From NCBI GenBank assembly GCA_013002475.1, contig JABDJM010000455.1:1-21887 (forward strand): DNA of 21,887 nucleotides, given 5' to 3'. Below the pieces are notes generated by a model. It saw only the letters and a program-made list of their open reading frames with translations. It searched no databases and was not told where the DNA came from. The DNA is from Saprospiraceae bacterium. Its GTDB lineage: Bacteria > Bacteroidota > Bacteroidia > Chitinophagales > Saprospiraceae. Below, in pieces: positions 1 to 6,120 of the stretch (within the stretch, counting starts at the first letter, position 1; every line of letters starts with the position of its first letter). The position numbers were made by a program, and so were the translations under genes.

Positions 1-34
1 TTCCATCGGGTCCTTTGATGATTCCTTTTGGCAT
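1..34 (-). CDS. 5' end of an unidentified gene (partial)
   Basis: Reading the minus strand from 34 gives ATG and ten further open codons (M-P-K-G-I-I-K-G-P-D-G) running off the window edge. A purine-rich AATAAAG lies just before the ATG and could help ribosome binding. The gene would be divergent from tsaB, with about 68 bases between the two starts. Eleven residues are too few to name a family, and this may simply be intergenic sequence. Confidence 0.3.
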   Translation of the reverse strand, partial: MPKGIIKGPDG

Positions 35-90
35 CTTTATTATTTCTCACAAGATAATTTTAGCCAATGAAAGGAAGTCCAATCCTTGAT

Positions 91-98
91 TAATTTTG
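91..98 (+). promoter_or_regulatory. Candidate -7 box (TAATTTTG) of tsaB
   Basis: TAATTTTG matches the Bacteroidota -7 consensus TAnnTTTG exactly and ends four bases before the tsaB ATG, which would give an almost leaderless transcript. No clear TTTG -33 element is visible at the usual distance, so the call rests on the -7 box alone. Confidence 0.35.
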
Positions 99-102
99 CA
101 GC

Positions 103-789
103 ATGCCAAAACTCCTTTTAATTGAAACGGCCACTGAGGTCTGTTCGATTGGATTATGGGATGGATCGCTCATGGTGGAAAAATCCACCGAGGAAGATTA
201 TGCTCACACCTCGCAGCTCACGCTGCTGATCCAGGCAACGTTAAAAGAAGCTGGCTGGCAAATGGAGGAACTGGACGGAGTTGCGATCAGTGCCGGCCCG
301 GGCTCCTATACGGCTCTAAGAGTGGGCGCAGCCACCGCAAAGGGTATTTGCTTTGCCGGAAAAATCCCCCTGATCGCGATTGACACCCTGGAATCTATCG
401 CACTAGCCATGGCCAAATCCGAAAAAAAACCAGAAAATTCCATTTTTCTTCCGATGATCGATGCCCGTAGGATGGAGGCCTATACAGCCCCCTTTGATGG
501 CCAGGCCACCAGACTTGACCAGACGAAAGCAATTATTTTGGATGCAAAATACTTGTCACAGATTCAGGGGGAGTCAGAGAGGCTGGTTCTTGGTGGCAAT
601 GGGGCGCCAAAATGCAAGGATATTCTAGGTCCGGGACAGGAAATCCGAGATATATCCTGCGCGGCGAAGCACCTGGGACCCCTGGCTGAAAAGGCCTTTT
701 TAGAAAAAAAATGGGCCGATCTGGCCTATTTCAGCCCTAGCTATATAAAGCCTCCCAACATCACCACTCCTAAGAAAATCTGGAAATAA
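103..789 (+). CDS. tsaB: tRNA N6-threonylcarbamoyladenosine biosynthesis protein TsaB
   Basis: TsaB (YeaZ) is the non-catalytic ASKHA-fold partner of TsaD in the cytoplasmic TsaBDE complex that makes t6A37 in ANN-decoding tRNAs. The 228-residue product has the usual length. It opens with the phosphate-1-like strand LLIETATEVCSIGLW (residues 4-18), carries the dimer-interface signature around GPGSYTALRVG and the DARRMEAY motif. In the first of these an Ala stands where most TsaB proteins have Gly (TGLR), a mild departure. The ATG at 103 follows a TAATTTTG promoter-like box. The gene appears monocistronic. The family assignment is secure; the t6A role is known from the family. Confidence 0.93.
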   Translation: MPKLLLIETATEVCSIGLWDGSLMVEKSTEEDYAHTSQLTLLIQATLKEAGWQMEELDGVAISAGPGSYTALRVGAATAKGICFAGKIPLIAIDTLESIALAMAKSEKKPENSIFLPMIDARRMEAYTAPFDGQATRLDQTKAIILDAKYLSQIQGESERLVLGGNGAPKCKDILGPGQEIRDISCAAKHLGPLAEKAFLEKKWADLAYFSPSYIKPPNITTPKKIWK

Positions 790-879
790 AATATTAGAAA
801 AATTTTCGATGTGGCTTTTTTCATTTTTATATCTGCCACAGTGCCAGTATCTTTATACCTTATCATATAGAACTATCCT

Positions 880-894
880 ACTATTTGGTATAGT
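880..894 (+). promoter_or_regulatory. Candidate operator dyad ahead of the first ArsR-type gene
   Basis: ACTAT-TTGGT-ATAGT is a 5-bp inverted repeat with a 5-base spacer. It is nested with a wider dyad whose AACTAT (871-876) and ATAGTT (890-895) arms are 6 bp. It lies 48 bases before the preferred start of the ArsR-type gene. Autoregulation through such dyads is usual for ArsR proteins; the binding is inferred. Confidence 0.3.
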
Positions 895-942
895 TTTTGG
901 CCTTTTGAAGGCGTATTGATTCATCAAAAACACAATTCATAT

Positions 943-1281
943 ATGAGAAAGCAGAAAAATGAGACTGTGTTTTTAGGCAATGGTATGAATAACATCGAAT
1001 TAGATTATGCCGAGCTTAGAAAAGCTGTCTTGGTTCTACGCGCAGTGAACCACAAACTCCGTCAAAGCATCATAGACCTCCTGGAGGAAAATGAGCGTAT
1101 GACGGTCACTGATATTTACATCAAACTCCGCCTTGAGCAATCAGTTGCATCCCAACATTTAGCCATTCTTAGAAGAGCTGGTGTGGTACAGACTGAACGA
1201 AAGGGGAAATTCATTTTTTACAAGTTGGATACAGAAAGACTAAGCCAGATCTCTCGTTTAGTCGAAGAATTAGCAGCCTAA
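943..1281 (+). CDS. ArsR-family winged-helix transcriptional regulator (first copy)
   Basis: A small DNA-binding protein with the ArsR/SmtB winged helix-turn-helix: a helical segment (LRAVNHKLRQSIIDLL), a helix-turn-helix with recognition helix SVASQHLAILRRAGVV, and the beta-wing TERKGKFIFYKL. From the ATG at 943 it has 112 residues. A TTG at 916 and an ATG at 985 are also in frame, and the N-terminus is not settled. There is no cysteine, so a classic Cys-based metal site is unlikely and its signal is unknown. It is followed by a strong terminator and then a second, similar gene. The closest visible relative is that neighbour, which shares the LEQS-x-x-SQHL recognition core. Confidence 0.82.
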   Translation: MRKQKNETVFLGNGMNNIELDYAELRKAVLVLRAVNHKLRQSIIDLLEENERMTVTDIYIKLRLEQSVASQHLAILRRAGVVQTERKGKFIFYKLDTERLSQISRLVEELAA

Positions 1282-1350
1282 AAACAAAAAATTACTGCGT
1301 TAATCTACTCCTATTTTTTCTGCATAATTCCCGAAAACTAAAACCAACTA

Positions 1351-1385
1351 AAAGCCCGCAACACCAGCTGTTGCGGGCTTTTTCA
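1351..1385 (+). terminator. Rho-independent terminator after the first ArsR-type gene
   Basis: A perfect 13-bp stem (AAAGCCCGCAACA, 1351-1363, with TGTTGCGGGCTTT, 1369-1381) closes a 5-base loop and runs into a T-rich tail. It separates the two ArsR-type genes into distinct transcription units. Confidence 0.92.
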
Positions 1386-1394
1386 TTTTATGTG

Positions 1395-1412
1395 TTTTGT
1401 ATTCATACAAAA
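1395..1412 (+). promoter_or_regulatory. Perfect 8-bp-arm dyad: candidate operator of the second ArsR-type gene
   Basis: TTTTGTAT-TC-ATACAAAA is an exact inverted repeat with 8-bp arms and a 2-base centre. It lies directly after the terminator and 53 bases before the ATG of the second ArsR-type gene. Its size suits a winged-helix dimer. It overlaps an in-frame TTG at 1397, which argues against using that TTG as the start. Confidence 0.5.
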
Positions 1413-1465
1413 AAAACGCATATTTGACAGCTAGGCTTCTTCCCCTGCCTGGCAAAACAAGAACT

Positions 1466-1771
1466 ATGAGAAAGGCCAAGTCTTCTATTAATACTGAGAA
1501 GCTTTTTACCTCTGCTGAAATACTCCGTGCTATTGCTCATCCATTGCGGATGAAGATACTTGGCTTTATAGATCAAAACGAAAACATCAACGTCAACAAG
1601 ATCTACAATACCATGAAGTTGGAGCAATCCATTACTTCACAACACCTCCGAGTATTGCGGGCAGCAGGTTTGGTGTCCACAGAAAAGAATGGAAAATTTC
1701 GACACTACAATGTCAATTATCAAAAGGTGACACAAGTGCTTAGTGCCATTAACAATTTTGAGACTAACTAG
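1466..1771 (+). CDS. ArsR-family winged-helix transcriptional regulator (second copy)
   Basis: A 101-residue cytoplasmic regulator with the same architecture as the gene before it: helices around ILRAIAHPLRMKILGFI, recognition helix SITSQHLRVLRAAGLV and wing TEKNGKFRHYNV. I chose the ATG at 1466 because an upstream TTG extension would run through the candidate operator and encode a non-conserved peptide. The HPLR motif and the recognition core are typical of ArsR proteins. No cysteines are present, so metal sensing by a thiolate site is not supported. The stop overlaps the lspA stop by four bases on the opposite strand. Target genes are unknown; autoregulation through the dyad at 1395-1412 is likely. 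Confidence 0.85.
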   Translation: MRKAKSSINTEKLFTSAEILRAIAHPLRMKILGFIDQNENINVNKIYNTMKLEQSITSQHLRVLRAAGLVSTEKNGKFRHYNVNYQKVTQVLSAINNFETN

Positions 1772-2520
1772 GGATCCTTTCCTTCCGAATCTTCAAGTTT
1801 GATTTCGCTACTAGTATTCTCCTTGGAGGAGTTACTGTCCTTGTCAAGGACGGGATCAGATTCTATCGGGTTTATTGATTCTTCTGCTGATACCTCCTCT
1901 TCTATCCTTTTGCCGCTAAAGAATGACCTGTGAAAAAGGATAAGAGAAAAGACTCCTACAGTAATAGCTGAGTCTGCAATATTAAAAACAGGTTTAAAAA
2001 AGGTAAATCGTTCTCCGGCCCAAAACGGAAACCAATCCGGGAAATATCCGCGGAACATAGGGAAGTAAAACATGTCAACCACCTTTCCATATAATAGGGG
2101 CGCATATCCTCCATCCGGCGGGAACATCATGGCCAAGCCACCATGTATTGGCGAAGCGGAAAAGATCACTCCATAAAAAACACTATCAATGATATTACCG
2201 AGTGCCCCAGCCAGGACCAATCCGAAGCTAAAGAGCAAGCCCATACCGGCTGCTGACTTTATCAGGCTCCTTATCAGGTAAATTAGGAAGCCTACCGCCC
2301 CAAGACGGAAAAGGCTTAGAATAAGTTTACCGTAGTCCCCGGCGATCTCCATTCCAAAAGCCATCCCAGGGTTTTCTACAAAATGCAATCTAGCCCATGG
2401 TTGGCCTAGTATTCGGATGTCGTCTCCGTATTCCATGTGAGTCTTAACCCAGATCTTTAATGCCTGATCCAGGATAAGAATAATGAAAACCAGAATCGAG
2501 ATTTTTGCGCTTTTGCTCAA
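1768..2520 (-). CDS. lspA: Lipoprotein signal peptidase (signal peptidase II)
   Basis: LspA is the inner-membrane aspartyl protease that removes signal peptides from diacylglyceryl-modified prolipoproteins. The 250-residue product has four hydrophobic segments, an N-terminal LDQALKIWV motif, VENPGMAFG, GALGNIIDS (about 105-113) and the two catalytic aspartates in VVDM (D149) and FNIADSAI (D183). A long insert between D112 and D149 (about 115-145) is common in Bacteroidota. After the last membrane segment there is an unusual acidic, Ser/Glu-rich tail of about 50 residues. The start is a TTG at 2520: no in-frame ATG lies upstream before a stop. A terminator-like hairpin ends 13 bases before it. 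The dksA-like gene is immediately upstream. Confidence 0.95.
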   Translation of the reverse strand: MSKSAKISILVFIILILDQALKIWVKTHMEYGDDIRILGQPWARLHFVENPGMAFGMEIAGDYGKLILSLFRLGAVGFLIYLIRSLIKSAAGMGLLFSFGLVLAGALGNIIDSVFYGVIFSASPIHGGLAMMFPPDGGYAPLLYGKVVDMFYFPMFRGYFPDWFPFWAGERFTFFKPVFNIADSAITVGVFSLILFHRSFFSGKRIEEEVSAEESINPIESDPVLDKDSNSSKENTSSEIKLEDSEGKDP

Positions 2521-2533
2521 TGATTTTGCTTTG

Positions 2534-2574
2534 AAAAAAAATAGTGATTACGGCTTTGCTCATAATCACTATTT
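2534..2574 (-). terminator. Terminator/attenuator hairpin between dksA-like gene and lspA
   Basis: On the minus strand a perfect 12-bp stem (AAATAGTGATTA, with TAATCACTATTT) around a 12-base loop is followed by about eight Ts. It would end dksA transcription. The T-tract stops only about 13 bases before the lspA TTG, so read-through or an mRNA structure affecting lspA translation is also possible. Confidence 0.7.
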
Positions 2575-2608
2575 CATAACTCGAAATTAACTACAATTCT
2601 TGTAAGTA

Positions 2609-2980
2609 TTATCGACTTTGTTTGGCTTCAATACTTAAAGTTGCATGAGGAACTGCACGCAGCCTTTCTTTAGAGATCAGCTTATTGGTGACACGGCAAA
2701 TTCCATAGACCTTATTCTGGACCCGGATCTTAGCGTTCTCCAAATGAGATATATGCTTTTTCAGCCGACCAGCCATAGAAGTGATCCTTTCAGATTCTGC
2801 TGTTCCAATACCATCATCCAAACCTCTTACTTTGGAATCTTCGCTTGATGCCATATCTGATAACTGGCTCATATAAAATTCAAGCTGTTTTTTTGCCTCA
2901 GCCAGTTTATCGTCAATTAGCTTTTCGAACTCGGTCAGCTCTTTATCAGAGTACCTTGTTTTCACTGCTCCTTTTCCCAT
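2609..2980 (-). CDS. TraR/DksA-family RNA polymerase-binding protein with degenerate zinc finger
   Basis: DksA-type proteins enter the RNA polymerase secondary channel and adjust initiation, often with ppGpp. The 123-residue protein has the coiled-coil N-terminal half (about 12-85, with the ITSMAGRLKKHISHLENA segment) and the C-terminal finger region YGICRVTNKLISKERLRAVPHATL. Only C95 remains of the four zinc-ligand positions of classical DksA, the others being Thr or acidic; this form is frequent in Bacteroidota, so it is not decay. The ATG at 2980 is preceded by a TAATTTTG promoter-like box. lspA lies downstream on the same strand, separated by a terminator. DksA-like function is inferred from fold and length. 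Confidence 0.85.
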   Translation of the reverse strand: MGKGAVKTRYSDKELTEFEKLIDDKLAEAKKQLEFYMSQLSDMASSEDSKVRGLDDGIGTAESERITSMAGRLKKHISHLENAKIRVQNKVYGICRVTNKLISKERLRAVPHATLSIEAKQSR

Positions 2981-3041
2981 TTCTTAATCCTTTGCGGCGT
3001 CATTGCCAGGTTATTAAAAGTTTGTTGTTTAAAAAGCCCCG

Positions 3042-3049
3042 CAAAATTA
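3042..3049 (-). promoter_or_regulatory. Candidate -7 box of the dksA-like gene, beside an AT-rich dyad
   Basis: On the minus strand this reads TAATTTTG, an exact match to TAnnTTTG, about 62 bases before the ATG. Just upstream lies an inverted repeat, GGATTT (3051-3056) and AAATCC (3066-3071), around a run of TA steps; it would cover the -33 region and could bind a regulator. Confidence 0.4.
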
Positions 3050-3120
3050 CGGATTTATATATATGAAATCCAGACCTACGGACTTATTATCCATTTGAAA
3101 AGTGTCAATTCTTTTCTCCG

Positions 3121-3134
3121 AACGAATGTTCGTT
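3121..3134 (+). promoter_or_regulatory. Inverted repeat AACGAA-TG-TTCGTT
   Basis: A perfect 6-bp dyad with a 2-base centre lies between the divergent dksA-like and glucosaminidase genes, 81 bases before the latter. The layout resembles TetR-type operators, but no such regulator is nearby, so a regulatory role is inference only. Confidence 0.3.
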
Positions 3135-3215
3135 AGTAAGTAATTTTTCAAAAAACCACCCTACAAATGGAACATCAGGCTCTGGATTTCGAAAAAAAGA
3201 ATCCAGGCATTGCTT

Positions 3216-3908
3216 ATGAAAACCCTGCATACCCTAATTCTTTCCCTTTCTATTTCCTGCCTTTTAGGGGCAAATCCCTACCCTACCTACATAATGCAGT
3301 ACAAGGATGTTGCCATTCAGGAAATGCAGCGGTCTGGGATTCCTGCATCTATCATAATGGCACAGGCCATTTTAGAGTCTTCCTGGGGAAAAGGTGCTCT
3401 GGCCCAGGCAGCAAACAATCACTTTGGTATTAAATGCAAAAAAGAATGGGAAGGCCCCTCTTATCCATTATTTGATGATGACTATGATAAGGAAGGGAAT
3501 CTCGTGGAAAGCTGCTTCAGGTCCTATGCTGATGTATTAAGCTCCTACAGAGACCACACAAATTTTCTGATGGAAAGGTCCAGATATGGTCAGTTGTTTG
3601 ACTTTCCTTCCTGGGATTATAAGAGCTGGGCTATGGGTTTGCAAACCTGTGGCTATGCCACCGATCCGGAATACGGTCAAAAACTAATTCTGAGAATTGA
3701 AAAATACAGCTTGGACAAACTGGATTCCCAAACCGGCATTCTTGAGGCGCCTTATTTTGAGATCCCCTATCAGGAACCAGCAAAAAAAAGCCTGTTCTTC
3801 GAAAGAGATTTTGGCTTGATCGAAATTCCAACGGAGTCAAAGAAACCTGGCGAACCTCTGGAAGCGCCCCACTATACCATTGACACTCGTCTCCTGGCAA
3901 AACCCTAA
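3216..3908 (+). CDS. Secreted glucosaminidase (GH73, FlgJ/AtlA-type N-acetylglucosaminidase)
   Basis: GH73 enzymes cut the GlcNAc-MurNAc bond of peptidoglycan. The 230-residue protein starts with a signal peptide (MKTLHTLILSLSISCLLGA). The catalytic domain (about 25-165) contains GIPASIIMAQAILESSWGKG, whose Glu (E54) is the expected general acid, followed by the NNHFGIKC and YADVLSSYRDHTNFL motifs and GYATDPEYGQKLI. About 60 unassigned residues follow. The ATG at 3216 is preferred over an in-frame TTG two codons earlier because it follows a CCAGG-type site and starts a proper signal peptide. The stop overlaps the pdxA stop by four bases. It likely acts in the periplasm in wall remodelling. 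Confidence 0.9.
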   Translation: MKTLHTLILSLSISCLLGANPYPTYIMQYKDVAIQEMQRSGIPASIIMAQAILESSWGKGALAQAANNHFGIKCKKEWEGPSYPLFDDDYDKEGNLVESCFRSYADVLSSYRDHTNFLMERSRYGQLFDFPSWDYKSWAMGLQTCGYATDPEYGQKLILRIEKYSLDKLDSQTGILEAPYFEIPYQEPAKKSLFFERDFGLIEIPTESKKPGEPLEAPHYTIDTRLLAKP

Positions 3909-4969
3909 TCTCCTTCTACTTCTTCCTCGGTGAGTTCTGCCTTCGCCCGTAATGGGTCCGAATGCATGTCCTTGAAATCAGCGCGATTCTTTACTACATC
4001 AATAGCCTTGAAAATGGCCTGTCGAAATGAAGACCCATCCGCCTCGTTCTTCCCCGCAATATCATATGCTGTTCCGTGGTCTGGGCTTGTACGAACAAAT
4101 GGAAGTCCGGCAGTATAATTTACACCCTCCCCAAAAGAAAGGAGTTTGAAGGGTATCAACCCCTGATCATGGTACATAGCCAAAATACCATGCACTTTTC
4201 TGTATTGACCAGACCCAAAAAAGCCATCAGCTGCATAAGGTCCCATGGCCATGATACCGTTCTTCTTGGCCTGAACAATTACCGGTCTGATCACTTCTTC
4301 TTCTTCATTCCCGATGACTCCATCATCTCCGGCATGTGGGTTTAAGCCCAGGACAGCGATCACAGGTTTTTCAATGCCAAAATCCCTGATCAATGTTTTA
4401 TTGAATAACTCAAGCTTCTCTTTTAAAACGGCCTTTGTCAGGGTTGATTTCACCTCTTCAATTGGAACATGGTTGGTTGCCAGAGCTACTTTGATATCCT
4501 CATGCACCATAACCATCAAACTGGTCTTCACCCCAGCCTTCTCCGAAAAGAATTCTGTATGACCCGGATATCCAAAGCCGGCCATTTTCATAGCCTTCTT
4601 GTTAATAGGTCCTGTTACCACCGCATCAATATTTCCCTGCTCCAGATCATAGGCTGCTTGCAGCAATGAGATCTTGGCATATTTGCCACCATCCTCACTT
4701 TGCTTTCCCAATGAAATACTGACTTCCTCCTGCCAGCAATTGAACACATTGATCCTGTCCCATTTGAGACGATCAGTGGTCTTTACGCTATAAAAATTAA
4801 TGTGGTCAGCTTCGATGATATTCTTATGATAGGATACCACCTTTGATGATCCATAAATCACAGGGGTGCACATATTCAGAATACCCGGATGGCTTAAGGC
4901 TTTTAATATCACTTCCAGGGAAATTCCGTTGATGTCCCCTACAGTAATTCCTATATTTGGTTTTGACAT
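3905..4969 (-). CDS. pdxA: 4-hydroxythreonine-4-phosphate dehydrogenase
   Basis: PdxA oxidises 4-phosphohydroxy-L-threonine with NAD(P)+ on the DXP-dependent route to pyridoxal 5'-phosphate; the product condenses with DXP through PdxJ. The 354-residue length and motifs are typical: ITVGDINGISLEV near the N-terminus, GPINKKAM, GHTEFF, and the three metal-binding histidines H167 (TNHVP), H212 (GLNPHAGDDG) and H267 (YHDQG), then FVRTSPDHGTAYDIAG. The form GDINGI in place of GDPAGIG is usual in Bacteroidota. AAAGG lies about ten bases before the ATG and serves as a ribosome site. It is divergent from ksgA with about 116 bases between starts. Confidence 0.97.
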   Translation of the reverse strand: MSKPNIGITVGDINGISLEVILKALSHPGILNMCTPVIYGSSKVVSYHKNIIEADHINFYSVKTTDRLKWDRINVFNCWQEEVSISLGKQSEDGGKYAKISLLQAAYDLEQGNIDAVVTGPINKKAMKMAGFGYPGHTEFFSEKAGVKTSLMVMVHEDIKVALATNHVPIEEVKSTLTKAVLKEKLELFNKTLIRDFGIEKPVIAVLGLNPHAGDDGVIGNEEEEVIRPVIVQAKKNGIMAMGPYAADGFFGSGQYRKVHGILAMYHDQGLIPFKLLSFGEGVNYTAGLPFVRTSPDHGTAYDIAGKNEADGSSFRQAIFKAIDVVKNRADFKDMHSDPLRAKAELTEEEVEGD

Positions 4970-4997
4970 ATTTTTCTACCTTTTAACTCCACAAAAT

Positions 4998-5024
4998 CGG
5001 AAACTTTCCATGCGGAAATTCCAT
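4998..5024. promoter_or_regulatory. Two tandem GGAA...TTCC dyads in the pdxA/ksgA divergent region
   Basis: GGAAA-C-TTTCC (4999-5009) and GGAA-A-TTCC (5014-5022) lie 15 bases apart, each followed by CAT. Their position between divergent starts suggests a shared operator, but no binding protein can be named. Confidence 0.25.
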
Positions 5025-5085
5025 TCACTTCATGTGAGCAACGAAGATACATAATTTGGGCACCCCGCCTTTTAATCATGATCCT

Positions 5086-5859
5086 GTGAAAGCCAAGAAA
5101 TCATTTGGTCAACATTTTTTGAACCGGGAAGATATCGCCGAACGGATAGCCCTTTCTGTGCCCGAAAAAGCACCCGTAGATAAGGTTCTTGAGATCGGAC
5201 CAGGGAAGGCCATGCTCACAAAATATCTTCTAGAAAACTGGCCTGGATTATTTGCTGTAGAAGCGGACCGCGATATGGTGGAGTATCTGGCCCGCAATTA
5301 TCCGGATTTCTCAAAAAGGGTTTTTCAGGGTGATTTCCTTAAAATGGATATCGGCTCTTCCTTTCCAGGAGAGCAGGTCGCAATAGTGGGGAATTTTCCC
5401 TACAACATTTCCAGTCAGATCGTGATAAAAGTTATCGAAAACAGAGACATCGTTCCCATTTTAGTTGGCATGTTCCAGAAGGAGGTGGCCCAACGAATCG
5501 TCGCAGGACCTGGTTCGAAAACCTATGGAGTGATCTCTGTATTGACTCAGGCCTTCTTTCAGGGAGAGTATCTTTTCTCAGTTTCAAAAGGGTCCTTTTC
5601 GCCTCCTCCAAAAGTGGAATCGGGTGTCATCCGTCTGGTCAGAAAAGAGAATTACCAATTAGCCTGTGATGAAGGTTTGTTCCGTAAAGTGGTAAAGCAG
5701 GCTTTTTCCCAGCGCAGAAAAATGTTGCGGAATACGATGAAGGTTTGGTTAAAGGAAGAGCCTGTGATCCAGGATTCTTTTTTTGATCAAAGGCCTGAAC
5801 GATTATCCGTGGAAGATTTTGTCCAGCTTACCCAATGGGTCGAGGAAACGAGGGGGTGA
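5086..5859 (+). CDS. rsmA: 16S rRNA (A1518/A1519-N6) dimethyltransferase
   Basis: RsmA (KsgA) dimethylates two adjacent adenosines in helix 45 of 16S rRNA and acts as a late 30S assembly checkpoint. From the GTG at 5086 the product has 257 residues and begins MKAKKSFGQHFLN, the normal family N-terminus; an in-frame TTG at 5056 would add ten unconserved residues. SAM motif I is VLEIGPGKAMLT (E36 onward, with Ala where Gly is common) and the catalytic motif IV is NFPYNIS (N103 onward). The C-terminal domain contains FSPPPKVESGVIRL and FSQRRKMLRNTM, both typical. The stop is followed by a repeat-rich non-coding stretch with no clear terminator. Confidence 0.97.
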   Translation: MKAKKSFGQHFLNREDIAERIALSVPEKAPVDKVLEIGPGKAMLTKYLLENWPGLFAVEADRDMVEYLARNYPDFSKRVFQGDFLKMDIGSSFPGEQVAIVGNFPYNISSQIVIKVIENRDIVPILVGMFQKEVAQRIVAGPGSKTYGVISVLTQAFFQGEYLFSVSKGSFSPPPKVESGVIRLVRKENYQLACDEGLFRKVVKQAFSQRRKMLRNTMKVWLKEEPVIQDSFFDQRPERLSVEDFVQLTQWVEETRG

Positions 5860-5868
5860 GGGGCGATC

Positions 5869-5934
5869 GGCTTTGAGCAGTGGGCTGTGAGCGTTTGGCT
5901 GTGGGCTTTGAGCAGTGAGCGATGGGCGATGAGC
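5869..5934 (+). repeat. Short GGCTTTGAGC/GGCTGTGAGC repeats
   Basis: GGCTTTGAGCAGTG occurs exactly at 5869-5882 and 5904-5917 (35-base period). GGCTGTG variants fill the space (5883-5889, 5897-5903) and GAGCGATGGGCGATGAGC closes the block. The same words recur at 6067-6088 and 6108-6117, so it is a local low-complexity family. Confidence 0.75.
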
Positions 5935-5995
5935 CCCAGAGGGGCGCAATTTTTCTAGCAATTGATATAACCCCAATTCGAGCCCCAGAGGGGCG
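5932..5995 (+). repeat. Hairpin repeat pair A/B (49-base period)
   Basis: AGCCCCAGAGGGGCG occurs at 5932-5946 and 5981-5995, exactly 49 bases apart. Each forms a GCCCC-AGA-GGGGC hairpin and is followed by YAATTTTT then (T/C)AGC. The same arrangement with the same 49-base period recurs at 10437-10500. Confidence 0.85.
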
Positions 5996-6007
5996 TAATT
6001 TTTTTCA

Positions 6008-6048
6008 GCCACGAAGTCCTACCGGCAGGGGGCACAATGGACACAAAG
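6008..6048 (+). repeat. CACAAAG-type repeat, interrupted copy
   Basis: GCCACGAAG (6008-6016) and GGCACAATGGACACAAAG (6031-6048) match the continuous repeat at 10376-10402, but 14 bases (6017-6030) containing the near-palindrome CCTACCGGCAGG are inserted between them. Confidence 0.7.
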
Positions 6049-6120
6049 TGAAAGAAGGGATCAATCGGCTGTGGGCTGTGAGCGATGACCTTGGGTAATA
6101 ATTGATAGGCTTTGAGCTTT

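Noticed and set aside
810..840. Terminator after tsaB (TGTGGC with GCCACA)
   Set aside because: Only 6 bp of stem around a 19-base loop, with no T-tract after the second arm.
2609..2980. DksA-like gene as a decaying pseudogene because cysteines are missing
   Set aside because: The frame is intact, the length is normal, and flanking residues fit the Bacteroidota form of the protein.
5056..5085. TTG start at 5056 for ksgA
   Set aside because: The extra ten residues are not part of the conserved N-terminus, which begins at the GTG at 5086.
5803..6012. 69-residue open frame on the minus strand
   Set aside because: It is a translation of the hairpin and GGCTTTGAGC repeats and overlaps the end of ksgA; no domain or start signal supports it.
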